Source: an uncultured Acidiferrobacteraceae bacterium (lineage in GTDB: Bacteria > Pseudomonadota > Gammaproteobacteria > Arenicellales > UBA868). Taken from it: a stretch of 39,803 nucleotides of DNA. Within the stretch, counting starts at the first letter, position 1. Each line of letters opens with the position of its first letter. Made by a program: the position numbers and the translations under genes. Under the pieces are notes generated by a model. It saw only the letters and a program-made list of their open reading frames with translations. It made no database searches and was not told where the DNA came from. Positions 1-8,429 of this stretch are shown here, piece after piece. The stretch covers positions 1 through 39,803 of the forward strand of contig CAJWEF010000005.1 in the NCBI GenBank assembly GCA_913031305.1. Direction: 5' to 3'.

Positions 1-2
1 GG

Positions 3-749
3 GTGATGGGTCTGGTCGGTGGCGGGGCCTATGCTGAGTATTCGATTGCCTGGGCGGACCATCTGATGAGAATTCCAGAAAGTATGAGTTGGGCACAGGC
101 CGCTTGTGTTAGCGAGACCTACATCACGGCCCATCTTAATCTTTTTCAATTTCCCGGACTTCTCGATGGGCAGCAAGTGTTACTTCATGGCGGCGGCGGC
201 GGAGTGAATACGGCCGCTATCCAGTTGTGCCGCGTGCTCGCACCGTCAGTGACGATTCTGGTAACCGCGTCGACAACGAAAGTCCAGCGGGTAAGAGATC
301 TCGGCGTGGATCATGTCATCGATTATCAGCAACAGGACTTCCAAGAAGAGGTAGCGAAGCTGACGGACGGTCGTGGGGTAGACGTTATTCTCGATCACAT
401 CGGCGCGGCATACCTGCATGCGAATCTAAGATCTCTTGCTGTGAATGGCACTTTGATGCTGATCGGTGTGATGGGCGGGGCGAAAAACGATTTCAACCTT
501 GCACAACTGATGGTAAAACGGCAGAAGATTGCAGGCTCGGTCCTGCGCCCAAGGCCGGTTGACGAAAAAGCGGCCATTATCAGCCGTTTTGCGAGCGAGA
601 CACTAGAGTTGTTCTCCGATGAAAAAATCGTACCCTTGGTGCACAAGATATTCCCCTTGGATGAGGTTGTTGAGGCCCATAAACTGATGGAGGAATCTGG
701 ACACTTCGGGAAACTGGTACTTGCTATCGACAGTGGGATCTTGGTTTGA
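3..749 (+). CDS. Zinc-type alcohol dehydrogenase / NAD(P)H:quinone oxidoreductase family, 5' end truncated by the window
   Basis: MDR-family pattern: GGAYAEY, ETYITAHLNLFQ, glycine-rich nucleotide-binding loop VLLHGGGGGVNTAAIQLCR, DVILDHIGA, C-terminal FPLDEVVEAHKLMEESGHFGKLVL. Confidence 0.85.
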   Translation: MMGLVGGGAYAEYSIAWADHLMRIPESMSWAQAACVSETYITAHLNLFQFPGLLDGQQVLLHGGGGGVNTAAIQLCRVLAPSVTILVTASTTKVQRVRDLGVDHVIDYQQQDFQEEVAKLTDGRGVDVILDHIGAAYLHANLRSLAVNGTLMLIGVMGGAKNDFNLAQLMVKRQKIAGSVLRPRPVDEKAAIISRFASETLELFSDEKIVPLVHKIFPLDEVVEAHKLMEESGHFGKLVLAIDSGILV

Positions 750-860
750 TCATCCAGAATTTTTCATGTACAGCCAGCCGGTACCGGTGTTGAATCGTCA
801 TGTACCTTTTTGAGTATCAGGCTAAGGATCTTATGCGCCAGTGGAAACTAAACAGAGGTT

Positions 861-905
861 GAGTCCCACCCCGCGAGACCTTTCTTGCGGGGTGAGGCTG
901 ACTCA
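861..905. terminator. Stem-loop between convergent genes (8-bp perfect stem CACCCCGC/GCGGGGTG at 867-874 and 887-894), possible terminator
   Basis: Inverted repeat read directly; lies between the 3' ends of the oxidoreductase and phnX; no strong U-tract. Confidence 0.4.
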
Positions 906-916
906 ATGAGTTGTTG

Positions 917-1765
917 TTACGGCCGTTCGCCACGTCCCAGACGGATGTTTACGTCTTCTATAACCTCGGGGAGTTGGTCGAAGGTATCAATGATGTAGTG
1001 TGCCCCGCTCTGACGCAGTTTTTCCCGGGTCAGGTTCAGCCGGCGCTGCAGGTCATCTCCAGCGAGTTGTTCACCCTGCTCAAGGGTATTCACGTCCATG
1101 TAGTTGCTGTAGCGCGCGATACCTACGCCCCAGCATCCAGCCTCGAGCGCTTCACCAACTCCCGAGACTGTGTCATCAACCTTAACGACGGATTGAACCG
1201 GGTGCACGTCCATTAAGTCCAGGTTCCGGTAGACCATAAATGGCTTGGGTCGGGCGCCGTTTATCACTTCGTCCCCTGCCACCGATGCATCCGGAACATA
1301 GCCCTGGGTTTTGGCGTCTGCCTCCAGAATATCGACCATGCTACGTACGAAACCAGTTGAACTACCTATCCGAACTCCCTGTTTTTGCAGGTCTCGGGTC
1401 ACCTCGGCCACATGTGGTAGTAAGGTGGTGTAATTCCGCAGGCAATCAAGCTGCATCGGCACGAAATCTGCAAACATCCGATCTACATCGGACTGGTCCG
1501 GATTTTTTCCGTGCACTTCATGCCAGCGATCCCGGATATGCGGTTCCTGGGTTAAGGCCTGAATGTGCAGGTCTTTGCGCAGGCCCATGGGCCCGCGCGC
1601 TTCAGCCATGCTGATTTCAACGCCTTGCTCCTTGAAGACCTGAACGAAAACCACGGCGGGCGCAATTACGTAGGCGTCAGCGGTTGTCCCGCTCCAGTCA
1701 AGAACCATGCCTTTGACCTTGCCGCGGTATTCCCGGTGGTAGACATAGTCGGATCGAATGCTCAT
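917..1765 (-). CDS. phnX: Phosphonoacetaldehyde hydrolase
   Basis: HAD-type DWSGTTAD motif, MGLRKDLHIQAL, GSSTGFVRSM, GARPKPFMVYRNLDLMDVHP, KVDDTVSGVGEALEAG; adjacent to phnW. Confidence 0.95.
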   Translation of the reverse strand: MSIRSDYVYHREYRGKVKGMVLDWSGTTADAYVIAPAVVFVQVFKEQGVEISMAEARGPMGLRKDLHIQALTQEPHIRDRWHEVHGKNPDQSDVDRMFADFVPMQLDCLRNYTTLLPHVAEVTRDLQKQGVRIGSSTGFVRSMVDILEADAKTQGYVPDASVAGDEVINGARPKPFMVYRNLDLMDVHPVQSVVKVDDTVSGVGEALEAGCWGVGIARYSNYMDVNTLEQGEQLAGDDLQRRLNLTREKLRQSGAHYIIDTFDQLPEVIEDVNIRLGRGERP

Positions 1766-1898
1766 GGATATCTCCAGTAAGAAGTTAAAGGGAAGAATGG
1801 CACAGGAGGCGTTCCCCTATGCTCCGAAAAAACAGGCCTAACGGTGATGGTAGGGCAGGGTTCATGGAATGGGTCCGTGGCATTTGAAATTCCAGATG

Positions 1899-3053
1899 TC
1901 AGGCGTCTTTGGCTGGCCCGCAATTGCGCACGCCCATGTGTTGCAGTGTTTCTCGTACCGCTGCCAGAGCACCGTTGATCTGCTCCAGCCCAATACGTCC
2001 GATACAGCCAATTCGAAAAGAATCGGCAACGGTCAGTTTCCCCGGGTAGATCACAAAGCCTTTTTCACTCATCATCGAATAAAAAGCCGAAAAATCGAAA
2101 TTAACGTCTGCCGGCATATGAAAAGTGACGATGATCGGCGCCTGCAGGGTATCGCTCAACAACGTTTCAAAGCCCATCGCCCGCATGCCTGAGACCAGTG
2201 CTTCACAGTTGGCACGGTAACGTGCCCCACGTCCAGCGACGCCCCCTTCGGCATCAAATTCATTCAGCGCTTGATCAAGCGCCAGGATGCAATGGGTAGG
2301 CGGGGTAAAGCGCCATTGATCGTTGGCCTCCATTGCGCGCCACTGGTCATACAGGTCCAGTACCAGACTGTCAGCGTTGCCAAGGCACTCGAGCAAAGAT
2401 GCTTTGCGGGCAATACAAAAGCCCATACCCGGCGATCCTTCCAGACACTTGTTACTCGAAGCGACTACGGCGTCAAACGGCGTCTGTCCGGCATTCAAAT
2501 CGATGGCGCCAAACGCACTCATAGCATCAATGATCAGGCGCCTACCGGCCTTGTGAGCAACAAGTGCCAACTCATGAACCGGATTGATAATGCCCGATGT
2601 TGTTTCGCAATGGACTGCGCAGATATGAGTGAGCGCGGGATCGGCATTGAGCGCATTCTTCACAGCTGCCGGATCGACCGGTTGATCCTCGGGCCATTCA
2701 AGCACTTCAAAGGCGCGGCCATGGATCTGACAGATAGCCTGCATCCGTTTGCCGTAGGCGCCGTTGATCAGCAGTAACACTTTTCCAGAGCGCGGGATCA
2801 GTGTGACCAGCATGGCCTCGACCACAAATGTGCCACTGCCCTGAAGAGGGACACAGGTGTAGTTTTCGGCGCCGTCCACGATCTCGACCAGACGCTGGCG
2901 CAACCTACGGTTCAGTTCAATAAAGCGGGTGTCGCGTGAGCCCCAGTCATGCGCCATGGCTGCCTTGACTGAAGGGGATGTCGTCAACGGTCCTGGGGTG
3001 AGTAGCCAGGGATCTCCCGTGGGAGAAAGGGATGGAGTGTCTGCGTTCTTCAT
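1899..3053 (-). CDS. phnW: 2-aminoethylphosphonate--pyruvate transaminase
   Basis: LLTPGPLTTSPSVKAAMAHDWGSRD, QGSGTFVVEAML, HCETTSGIINP, DAMSAFGAI, SSNKCLEGSPGMGF; ORF extends to 3086 but the internal Met at 3053 (MKNADTPSLS) is the likelier start. Confidence 0.95.
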   Translation of the reverse strand: MKNADTPSLSPTGDPWLLTPGPLTTSPSVKAAMAHDWGSRDTRFIELNRRLRQRLVEIVDGAENYTCVPLQGSGTFVVEAMLVTLIPRSGKVLLLINGAYGKRMQAICQIHGRAFEVLEWPEDQPVDPAAVKNALNADPALTHICAVHCETTSGIINPVHELALVAHKAGRRLIIDAMSAFGAIDLNAGQTPFDAVVASSNKCLEGSPGMGFCIARKASLLECLGNADSLVLDLYDQWRAMEANDQWRFTPPTHCILALDQALNEFDAEGGVAGRGARYRANCEALVSGMRAMGFETLLSDTLQAPIIVTFHMPADVNFDFSAFYSMMSEKGFVIYPGKLTVADSFRIGCIGRIGLEQINGALAAVRETLQHMGVRNCGPAKDA

Positions 3054-3109
3054 CTGTCGGCTCAAATTGAAGTCGCGGATTATCAACTCGAGTACATTAT
3101 CTGTCTATT

Positions 3110-3133
3110 CGATGTTATATATATATAATATCG
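3110..3133. promoter_or_regulatory. 24-bp AT-rich near-palindrome (CGATGTTATATATATATAATATCG), candidate operator/promoter element
   Basis: 11 of 12 half-site positions symmetric; located between divergent phnW and LysR gene starts. Confidence 0.45.
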
Positions 3134-3222
3134 AAAAAACCGATACCCCGAACCAAGCCATGAACCTAATAGGCCACCAAAACATCGGCATTACGTCGGT
3201 TTGATTAAAGAGACGACTTACT

Positions 3223-4098
3223 GTGACGGTAAAACACAACGCTTTGCGGGCCTTTCACGCGGTCGCAACCCAGGGCAGTTTCAGCCGGGCAGGGCATGTT
3301 CTGCACGTCAGTCAGCCGACCCTCTCGGGACAGGTCAGTGAACTCGAGCAGCGTTTTGGCGTGCAGCTGCTCAAGCGCCATAGCCGGGGCACTGATCTGA
3401 CCGAGCTCGGCCGTGCGCTATTTCAGCATACGACGAGCCTGTTTGAGACTTACGCACAGATAGACAACTTACTGGTATCAGCCTATGGCCTGGTTACTGG
3501 CGAGCTCAAGGTAGGGGCTGATGCGCCCTATCATGTGTTGCCGTTGCTCGCGGGTTTCGCCCGGCGCTACCCGGGTGTTACGCTTTCCCTGGCTTTTGGC
3601 AATTCCCAAAACGTACTCACGGGCTTGCGGCGTGGCGAATATGATATTGCGGTCTTACCAAATATTACGCCCGGCGATCGGCTGGTCGCAGTGCCACTGG
3701 CAAGTGATCATCTGGTCATCCTGGCACCGCTGGCTCATCCATTCGGCGCGCGGCGCAGTGTGGGTCTGCGGGAAATCGTCGGGCAGGCGCTGGTATTGCG
3801 GGAGAAGGGGTCAACTACTCGTGCGATTTTCGAAAAGGCGGTCAGCGATTCCGGCCTCGTGCTTGAAAATGTGATGGAGATCGGCAGTCGGGAAGGGATA
3901 CGCGAGGCCGTGGCCGCCGGTTTGGGCATCGGAGTAGTTCCCTGGTCGGAGCGTGGCAATGACAACCGGCTGCATTATGTTTCGGTTCGCGACGCCGACC
4001 TCAAGAATACCGAATATGTCTGCTGCCAGCGGGCACGGCGGGCACGGGCACCAATCCAGGCGTTTATTGACCTTGTGCCGCCGCTGGGTATCAGTTAG
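3223..4098 (+). CDS. LysR-family transcriptional regulator, probable regulator of phnWX
   Basis: N-terminal HTH ALRAFHAVATQGSFSRAGHVLHVSQPTLSGQVSELEQRFGVQLLKR; divergent from phnW. Confidence 0.9.
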   Translation: MTVKHNALRAFHAVATQGSFSRAGHVLHVSQPTLSGQVSELEQRFGVQLLKRHSRGTDLTELGRALFQHTTSLFETYAQIDNLLVSAYGLVTGELKVGADAPYHVLPLLAGFARRYPGVTLSLAFGNSQNVLTGLRRGEYDIAVLPNITPGDRLVAVPLASDHLVILAPLAHPFGARRSVGLREIVGQALVLREKGSTTRAIFEKAVSDSGLVLENVMEIGSREGIREAVAAGLGIGVVPWSERGNDNRLHYVSVRDADLKNTEYVCCQRARRARAPIQAFIDLVPPLGIS

Positions 4099-4109
4099 TC
4101 CTTTCCCGC

Positions 4110-4850
4110 TTACTCAAGCATTGTGCTGTGGTTGAGTATCACGGTCGCCTTTACCTTACCGTTGTGTTCCTGGCGCAATTGGATCGCTGTGAAATGTGGT
4201 TTGGATGCAAACCAGTAATACAGCTCGCGCGAGCTGCTCCGGTCAATAAAGAATCGCGTGGCCGCAACAGATTGCCCGGCAATCTCAAGTGTCTCAGGCT
4301 CTTGCTCAACAAATACGTAGTCACGAATTCGATGGCCCTCGTGCACAAGATAGTGCGGTGCCCGTTGACCCCGCGAGAATTCTAGGCGGGCCATCAGTTC
4401 AAAGGTAAGGGGATCCTGCATGCCTGACTTAAGCGGAAAAGTCTGTTCTTTATTTTTGGCGAACCCTCGGCTGAGCCCGGTCTTCCAATCGAATTCAATG
4501 CGGATATCACGCTTGTGTTTGTTCTGGCCGTCGCCAACGGTATAGAGCAGGGGGCGGATAACGCCATCGTGCATTTCGAACCGGGAAACCTCGTAAACCG
4601 GGCCAAACCCCGACAACCGTGCAAAACCTTTAAGCTTGGTCGTTGAGCGCAGAACATAGTCAGGCCCGGTGCGTTCCAGGGATACTACCCGTGATGCACC
4701 AAAGCCAGAGTAGTCGACCGAGTAGTGGGATTGGAACGGGACCATGACGGTACTGCTGGCAACTGTCGAGGTGCAAAAAAATCCTAACAGGGTCGCAGTG
4801 ACTACTGCGGCAAGCCTGTGAACGAAACCAAACAGTACAAGGCGGATCAT
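4110..4850 (-). CDS. DUF3108-family protein, predicted secreted
   Basis: N-terminal signal-like hydrophobic segment; YSVDYSGFGASRVVSLERTGPDYVLRSTTKLKG ... GVIRPLLYTVGDG ... DPLTFELMARLEF typical of DUF3108. Confidence 0.75.
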   Translation of the reverse strand: MIRLVLFGFVHRLAAVVTATLLGFFCTSTVASSTVMVPFQSHYSVDYSGFGASRVVSLERTGPDYVLRSTTKLKGFARLSGFGPVYEVSRFEMHDGVIRPLLYTVGDGQNKHKRDIRIEFDWKTGLSRGFAKNKEQTFPLKSGMQDPLTFELMARLEFSRGQRAPHYLVHEGHRIRDYVFVEQEPETLEIAGQSVAATRFFIDRSSSRELYYWFASKPHFTAIQLRQEHNGKVKATVILNHSTMLE

Positions 4851-4919
4851 GCGGCTGACGATTTGTTGATCAACGGTACGGGAGGTAGACTGGTGGGTGC
4901 CTTAGCGCCACGCTGGAGA

Positions 4920-4940
4920 CCTGTAAGGGCCATTTACAGG
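4920..4940 (+). promoter_or_regulatory. Perfect 7-bp inverted repeat CCTGTAA-N7-TTACAGG next to the translation start
   Basis: Read directly; right arm runs into the AGGAG Shine-Dalgarno-like sequence upstream of GTG 4954. Confidence 0.35.
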
Positions 4941-4953
4941 AGTTGATTGTACC

Positions 4954-5700
4954 GTGAAAATTCGACTGGTGATTTACAACATTCATAAGTGTATTGGCGG
5001 AATCGATCGACGCTACGATCTACCGCGTATTGTCGAAGTGATAAATCATTACCGCCCGGATATCGTCCTTTTGCAAGAAGTGGCCCGATATAGCAGGTCG
5101 TCTGCGAATATTCATCAGGTTGATGTACTGGGCGAGGCGATTGGATTGAATCATCGGCTTTGGGTGGCGAATGTGAAGGCTCGAACCGGTCACGGTTACG
5201 GTAATGCGATCCTTAGTCGTTGGCCACTGCTTGACAGCGACAATATTGATCTGACCATTGGCCCAAAAAAGCGTCGCGGCGCCCTTCATGCTCGGGCCCG
5301 GGTATCATTGGATGATAACGCCCCGGGTAAGGCTCGAAGCCGCACCCTGCATCTGTTTAATCTGCACCTGGGCCTGTCGGGAATCGAGCGAAGGATGCAG
5401 TTAAAGAAAATGCTAGGTCATGCGACCTTTGCCCGAATCGCCCACGACACACCCACCCTCGTTGCTGGTGACCTCAATGACATTTGGGGCACTTTAGGGC
5501 GCCAGGTGATGCATCCGGCAGGCTTTTTTGGCGCCGGGCGAATGCCGCGTACCTTCCCAGCTTACGCGCCGGTACGGCCACTGGACAGCCTTTATGTGCG
5601 TGGCGCCCTGGAAATTGATAGCTTGCTGCCTTCACGACTGAGTCTCGCACGACAGGCTTCGGATCACCTGCCTTTGATTGCGGACCTCCGATTAGTCTGA
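4954..5700 (+). CDS. Endonuclease/exonuclease/phosphatase family protein (GTG start)
   Basis: RLVIYNIHKCIGG, DIVLLQEVARYS, GNAILSRWPLL, LFNLHLGLSGIERRMQL, LVAGDLND, ASDHLPLIADLRL. Confidence 0.9.
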   Translation: MKIRLVIYNIHKCIGGIDRRYDLPRIVEVINHYRPDIVLLQEVARYSRSSANIHQVDVLGEAIGLNHRLWVANVKARTGHGYGNAILSRWPLLDSDNIDLTIGPKKRRGALHARARVSLDDNAPGKARSRTLHLFNLHLGLSGIERRMQLKKMLGHATFARIAHDTPTLVAGDLNDIWGTLGRQVMHPAGFFGAGRMPRTFPAYAPVRPLDSLYVRGALEIDSLLPSRLSLARQASDHLPLIADLRLV

Positions 5701-5702
5701 GA

Positions 5703-6530
5703 TCAGGATCGCAGTCCGAGAATCTGGCGGGCTTCTGTCGTGCTTGCTGGATGACGATCGTAATCGGAACACAGGATCGCCACGCGCCCGACAAGTTCGG
5801 CGTTGCTTTGGGCGAGGCGCGACTTATCAAAACGCAGATTATCTTCAAGCCCTGTCCTGCAGTGACCGCCCATCTCCAACGCCCAGTGGTTGACCTCGAG
5901 TTGCCCGCGGCCAACCCCCGCCGCAGTCCAGGTTGCATCCGGCATGACAGTCAATAGTTGGGCAAGTTCGAATTCAAGAATCTCTCGTCGTGGGGGCAGG
6001 GCGTTCGGTACTCCCATCACAAACTGCACGTGAACCGGGGCTTTGATCAGGCTCCGTTCCACCAGCGCGGCGGCCGAGTAAAGCATCGACAGATCGAAGA
6101 CTTCGACCTCCGGTTTGATGTGGTGTTGCAGCATATTGCCAGCCAGTTGATCAATGAGTTCCGGGTGGTTCTCATAAATCATCCCAGGAAAGTTCACCGA
6201 ACCGGTTGCCAGAGAGGCCATGTCGGGCGCAAGGTGGAGCATAGAGCCGCGCTGGTCAGCCTCGCGGCCACGTCCACCAGTGGAAAACTGAATGATGATT
6301 CCAGGGCAGTGCTTTTTGATCCCCTCTTGCACTAGGGCAAAACGCTGTGGGTCCGAGGAGGGGTTCTCTTGCTCGTCACGGACATGGATATGCACCAGAC
6401 TGGCGCCGGCTTCAAAGGCGGCGTGAGTCGATTCCACCTGCTCGGCGGTACTGATCGGCACAGCAGGATTGTCCTTTTTTCTGGGGACTGCGCCAGTAAT
6501 GGCAACGGTAATAATGCAGGGCTGAGTCAT
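5703..6530 (-). CDS. BKACE family enzyme (DUF849, 3-keto-5-aminohexanoate cleavage enzyme-like)
   Basis: PCIITVAITGAVPRKKDNPAVPIST, HIHVRDE, FSTGGRG, ASLATGSVNFP, EVEVFDLSMLYSA, AAGVGRGQLEVNHWALEMGGHCRTGLEDN. Confidence 0.9.
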   Translation of the reverse strand: MTQPCIITVAITGAVPRKKDNPAVPISTAEQVESTHAAFEAGASLVHIHVRDEQENPSSDPQRFALVQEGIKKHCPGIIIQFSTGGRGREADQRGSMLHLAPDMASLATGSVNFPGMIYENHPELIDQLAGNMLQHHIKPEVEVFDLSMLYSAAALVERSLIKAPVHVQFVMGVPNALPPRREILEFELAQLLTVMPDATWTAAGVGRGQLEVNHWALEMGGHCRTGLEDNLRFDKSRLAQSNAELVGRVAILCSDYDRHPASTTEARQILGLRS

Positions 6531-6727
6531 ATCGATCTATGCAAAAAGGGGAAAGGGTAACCATACACGGACAAAGCCTCGTAGCAAACCCCGTTTTTTA
6601 AAAGGCCCGCATCAGGCTGAAGCTTCCGAAGTGGGTCAGATGGAGTGCGATCACTAAGGCGGGCTATGGAATGGACCATTGGATCAGACGTAGCGCCCGA
6701 GTGAGCCGTCTTAAACTCATTTTTCAT
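6527..6727 (-). CDS. Candidate 66-aa small protein / leader ORF upstream of and coupled to the BKACE gene
   Basis: MKNEFKTAHSGATSDPMVHSIARLSDRTPSDPLRKLQPDAGLLKNGVCYEALSVYGYPFPFLHRSI; AGAAGGA ribosome-binding sequence just upstream of ATG; TGA overlaps the BKACE ATG (ATGA). Confidence 0.45.
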   Translation of the reverse strand: MKNEFKTAHSGATSDPMVHSIARLSDRTPSDPLRKLQPDAGLLKNGVCYEALSVYGYPFPFLHRSI

Positions 6728-6830
6728 GTATCCTTCTCTCATTCATGATTAACCTGCAGGTCGCTGTGCAACCTGATCCAGATGAGCAACAACGCATCAC
6801 GATGGTTTTTGAATCGCTAATGGTAATCAG

Positions 6831-7472
6831 TTGATTCCTTTACTTGCCCAGGGGCAGTGGGTTCTGTTCATGGTAATTCTTGTGGCGCTGATTGTGTCCT
6901 TGTCGTTCCATGAGTTCGGCCACGCTTTTGTTGCACTTCGCTTCGGCGATGACACCGCTCGTCGTTCCGGGCGTTTGACCATTAACCCGCTGGCCCACAT
7001 TGACCCTATGGGCCTGTTGATGGTGGTTTTTATCGGCTTTGGCTATGCCAAACCTGTGCCGACCGACCCTCGCCGATTTACCTCGCGTTACGCCGACTTG
7101 CTGGTGGCTGCTGCCGGGCCTGCCATGAATTTGCTGTTGGCTATTATCAGTATCAATGCTTATCTCATATTGTTGGATTGGGGGTGGGTGGATCTTTCCA
7201 GTCCGGGCCCTCGCCTGTTTTTCATCTATCTTGCGCAAATTAACCTACTGTTGATGATGTTTAACTTATTGCCGGTCGGCGCGCTCGATGGACATTACAT
7301 TCTTCCTTATCTGCTCCCTCGCGCCTTGTCCCAGGCTTATCGTTATTACAATGGGCGCTATGGCAATTGGGCTTTGTTGGCTCTGATCCTGTTAGCCTTC
7401 ATGGGCGTTCCGATTTTCTCAACGATCAGTGGGTTCAGCGCGGCTTTGTTACCGCTCATTGCGTGGGTTTAG
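6831..7472 (+). CDS. Site-2 protease family (peptidase M50) membrane protein, TTG start likely
   Basis: SFHEFGHAFVALRFGD (HExxH-type motif), LTINPLAHIDPMG, GYAKPVP, NLLLMMFNLLPVGALDGHYIL. Confidence 0.9.
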   Translation: MIPLLAQGQWVLFMVILVALIVSLSFHEFGHAFVALRFGDDTARRSGRLTINPLAHIDPMGLLMVVFIGFGYAKPVPTDPRRFTSRYADLLVAAAGPAMNLLLAIISINAYLILLDWGWVDLSSPGPRLFFIYLAQINLLLMMFNLLPVGALDGHYILPYLLPRALSQAYRYYNGRYGNWALLALILLAFMGVPIFSTISGFSAALLPLIAWV

Positions 7473-7501
7473 GATGGGATCTGGCGCTTTCGGGGAAAAC
7501 C

Positions 7502-8158
7502 ATGCCTGAGGATTCGAAAGAAAGCGATATCGCCTCGCAATCGTCCGAGACGCTACTGGCACGGGCGTATGGCCTCAAGAGCCCCGACCAGGCCCGGGCG
7601 TTGTATCGCGATTGGGCCGAAACCTACGATGCTCACCTGGAGAATGGGCTGGGATATATCGCGCCCGCACACATTGCTGCAATGCTCGATGAGGTGCTTG
7701 AGGATCACGCTGCTCGAATTCTGGATGTGGGATGTGGTACAGGGCTGGTCGGGGAGCGCCTGGCGACTCTTGGATTCAGCTCCATCGACGGGCTCGATTT
7801 TTCCCCCCAGATGCTGGCCGCTGCGGCTGAAAAAGATATTTACCATGAGTTACTTGAGTCTGATCTCGAGGGAACATTGGGTATTGCTGATGCCATCTAT
7901 GATGCGGGGATATCCTGCGGCACCTTCACCCACGGTCATGTCGGCCCCGGGGCACTGACTGAGATTTTCCGAGTGCTTCGCAGTGGAGCTGTGTTCGCAT
8001 GCACGATTCATACCCATCTGTGGGCTGAGGCCGGTTTCGCCCAGCATATAGCGGCACTCGAAGCTGACGGGATCATTATTGTCGAAAATATTGTCGACAA
8101 GCCCTATTTTGAAGCCGCAGAGCCCGACGGAAAATTCTGCCTGATGCGAAAACTCTGA
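7502..8158 (+). CDS. Class I SAM-dependent methyltransferase
   Basis: ILDVGCGTGLVGERLATLGFSSIDGLDFSPQML, ALTEIFRVLRSGAVF; internal Met at 7502 is the likelier start than 7367. Confidence 0.88.
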   Translation: MPEDSKESDIASQSSETLLARAYGLKSPDQARALYRDWAETYDAHLENGLGYIAPAHIAAMLDEVLEDHAARILDVGCGTGLVGERLATLGFSSIDGLDFSPQMLAAAAEKDIYHELLESDLEGTLGIADAIYDAGISCGTFTHGHVGPGALTEIFRVLRSGAVFACTIHTHLWAEAGFAQHIAALEADGIIIVENIVDKPYFEAAEPDGKFCLMRKL

Positions 8159-8245
8159 GGGCCTGACAGACAATTGCCTGTAATGGCTTGGCCCGGTGTT
8201 AAAATTGTTGGCATGCTGGGATCAACGCCTGGTGTAATTCGATAT

Positions 8246-8356
8246 GGCGGCGGCGGTCGGTCTCCCCGGTGGCGGAAGGTTGTGAACCCGGTCAGGTCCG
8301 GAAGGAAGCAGCCGTAGCATCCGAATCGGGTGCCGGGGTCAGGCTGGCTGGCGCCG
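8246..8356 (+). ncRNA. ffs: Signal recognition particle 4.5S RNA
   Basis: Diagnostic core GTGAACCCGGTCAGGTCCGGAAGGAAGCAGCCGTAGCA plus GGGTGCCGGG; flanking arms pair (GGTCGGTC 8255-8262 with GGCTGGCT 8342-8349 including G-U pairs; CCCCGG with CCGGGG); located just upstream of dnaX. Exact ends approximate. Confidence 0.93.
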
Positions 8357-8429
8357 TCTCCAAGCAGATGCGAGGCAACCATCAAGCGTCAGGGACACGG
8401 ATGCGTTTCTACTTTTCAATCAAGTTCTC

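Noticed and set aside
2271-2777. 168-aa plus-strand ORF and similar long antisense ORFs (e.g. 5474..5938 -, 30765..31310 -, 35199..35771 -)
   Set aside because: Each lies opposite or out of frame with a confidently identified gene (phnW, endonuclease/BKACE, argE, dusA) and has low-complexity or unrecognisable translation; shadow ORFs typical of GC-rich DNA.
4920-4940. LexA/SOS box reading of CTGTAA...TTACAG
   Set aside because: Spacing is CTG-N13-CAG, not the canonical CTG-N10-CAG.
6745-6834. 29-codon ORF (MINLQVAVQPDPDEQQRITMVFESLMVIS) ending at the TTG start of the M50 protease gene
   Set aside because: Stop/start overlap is suggestive, but there is no ribosome-binding sequence before its ATG and it is too short to support.
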